Assembly: GCA_009925955.1 (NCBI GenBank)
Contig: RFPX01000089.1
Span: 1 to 5,627 of the forward strand
Length of the DNA: 5,627 nucleotides
DNA from: Betaproteobacteria bacterium
Lineage (GTDB): Bacteria; Pseudomonadota; Gammaproteobacteria; Burkholderiales; Burkholderiaceae_C
Reading direction: 5' to 3'
Below are positions 4,878-5,627 of the stretch, piece after piece; position 1 is the first letter of the stretch; the number at the start of each line of letters is the position of its first letter. The translations under genes and the position numbers were made by a program. Under the pieces are notes generated by a model that was not told the DNA's origin, searched no databases, and saw nothing but the letters and a program-made list of their open reading frames with translations.

Positions 4878-5591
4878 TCAATTCGCTCCACCCACAGAAG
4901 CCTCTTCCAGGGATGCCGCGGGTGTGTGGCGGACATCGATCCCGTTGACCACGTAAATGGTCACTTCGGCCAAGTTCTTCGCATGGTCGCCCACCCGCTC
5001 AATGGCCTTGGCCACAAACACGAGGTCGATGCAACTGGAGATCGTACGCGGATCTTCCATCATGAAGGTGATCAACTTGCGCATGAGGCCTTCGAACTCC
5101 TGGTCGATCTGGTCGTCTTGTTTGAGCACCTCCAGCGCACGAGCGACATCCAATCGGGCAAAGGCATCCAAGGCCTTGCGCAGTTGCGCAATCGCCAAGT
5201 CTGCCTCATACGCCAGATCCCCGATGGGTAGCCTGCTGGAAATGCCAGAGTCGATCAAGCGCTTGACCGTGCGCGCAATGCGGGCCGCCTCATCGCCGAC
5301 TCGCTCGAGGTTGGCGATCATCTTGCTGATGGCCACCAAGAGGCGCAAGTCTCTGGCCGTGGGTTGCCGGCGCGCGATGATGGTTGACAGCTCCGAGTCA
5401 ATTTCCATCTCGAGCTGGTTGACCTTGGTTTCGGTCTCCAACACGCGCTCAGCGGTCTCAGCGCTCAATTTGGTCAAGGCATAGACGGCTTGGGCCACCT
5501 GCGACTCAGCCAGACCGCCCATGTGCATCACCTGGTTGGAAATCGCGCTGAGCTCAGCGTCGTACTGCGTGGAAAGGTGCTTGTCGCTCAT
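4878..5591 (-). CDS. phoU: Phosphate signalling complex protein PhoU
   Basis: PhoU is a soluble, all-helical protein that connects the PstSCAB phosphate transporter to PhoR, keeping the Pho regulon off when phosphate is plentiful and restraining uptake. The 237-residue product has the usual two-fold repeat of three-helix bundles. Each repeat carries the E-x3-D metal-cluster motif: ERVGDEAARIART (96-108) and ERVGDHAKNLAEV (198-210). The N-terminus, with STQYDAELSAISNQVMHMGG, is also typical. Length is normal (E. coli PhoU has 241). The start at 5591 has AGGA with an 8-base spacer. It is followed closely by phoB. The gene before it should be pstB, outside the window. Confidence 0.97.
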   Translation of the reverse strand: MSDKHLSTQYDAELSAISNQVMHMGGLAESQVAQAVYALTKLSAETAERVLETETKVNQLEMEIDSELSTIIARRQPTARDLRLLVAISKMIANLERVGDEAARIARTVKRLIDSGISSRLPIGDLAYEADLAIAQLRKALDAFARLDVARALEVLKQDDQIDQEFEGLMRKLITFMMEDPRTISSCIDLVFVAKAIERVGDHAKNLAEVTIYVVNGIDVRHTPAASLEEASVGGAN

Positions 5592-5627
5592 CGTCGTCTT
5601 CCTGGATCAGATCACGGTCGTGGGGAG
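5592..5627 (-). other. Short stretch upstream of phoU, previous gene not identifiable
   Basis: These 36 bases contain the phoU ribosome binding site and two minus-strand TGA triplets in different frames (5614-5612 and 5609-5607). Either could end the preceding gene, but the coding stretch before each is only four to six codons. No Pho box or promoter is visible, consistent with phoU being internal to a pst-pho operon. Confidence 0.4.

Noticed and set aside
4456..4956. Plus-strand open frame of 166 codons across phoB and the end of phoU
   Set aside because: It runs antisense through the PhoB receiver domain and into phoU, with no recognisable domain or start signal.

Overview
The window is high-GC DNA from a proteobacterium, most likely a betaproteobacterium of the order Burkholderiales and plausibly the family Comamonadaceae. 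This rests on three things: the phoU-phoB-phoR gene order, the protein sequences themselves, and a lysine/alanine-rich protein with a conserved C-terminal domain of a kind I associate with that group. It is recognition from memory, not a database result.

Layout. The right two thirds (about 5591 down to 2207, minus strand) reads as one block: phoU (phosphate signalling regulator), phoB (response regulator), phoR (sensor histidine kinase) and an OlsB-type ornithine-lipid N-acyltransferase. phoU and phoB are 8 bases apart. phoB and phoR overlap by up to 56 bases. The acyltransferase follows phoR after 53 bases. The 36 bases before phoU probably hold the end or downstream edge of the previous gene (pstB would be expected), but too little is present to say. 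Downstream on the same strand is a histone-H1-like protein (1477-2154) with its own sigma70-type promoter. A perfect inverted repeat overlaps the -10 box. Converging on it from the left is a GT4 glycosyltransferase on the plus strand (about 228-1508); the two coding regions overlap tail to tail by 32 bases. At the left edge the first 15 codons of a divergent minus-strand gene are visible. The 46-227 region between the divergent genes holds several inverted repeats and a candidate Pho box.

How it fits together. Under phosphate limitation PhoR phosphorylates PhoB, while PhoU links the kinase to the Pst transporter. Many bacteria then replace phospholipids with phosphorus-free lipids such as ornithine lipids and glycolipids. 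An olsB-like gene directly behind phoR, plus a nearby glycosyltransferase with a Pho-box-like sequence in front of it, suggests a phosphate-sensing and membrane-lipid-remodelling locus. The gene identities are well supported; the joint regulation is inference.

Most unusual points: (1) PhoR seems to lack the usual N-terminal membrane segments and starts inside the end of phoB; (2) the H1-like protein joins a basic repetitive tail to a probable ribbon-helix-helix domain and sits behind a palindrome-covered promoter, suggesting autoregulation; (3) the glycosyltransferase has a candidate Pho box. No RNA genes, mobile elements, CRISPR arrays or convincing intrinsic terminators were seen.
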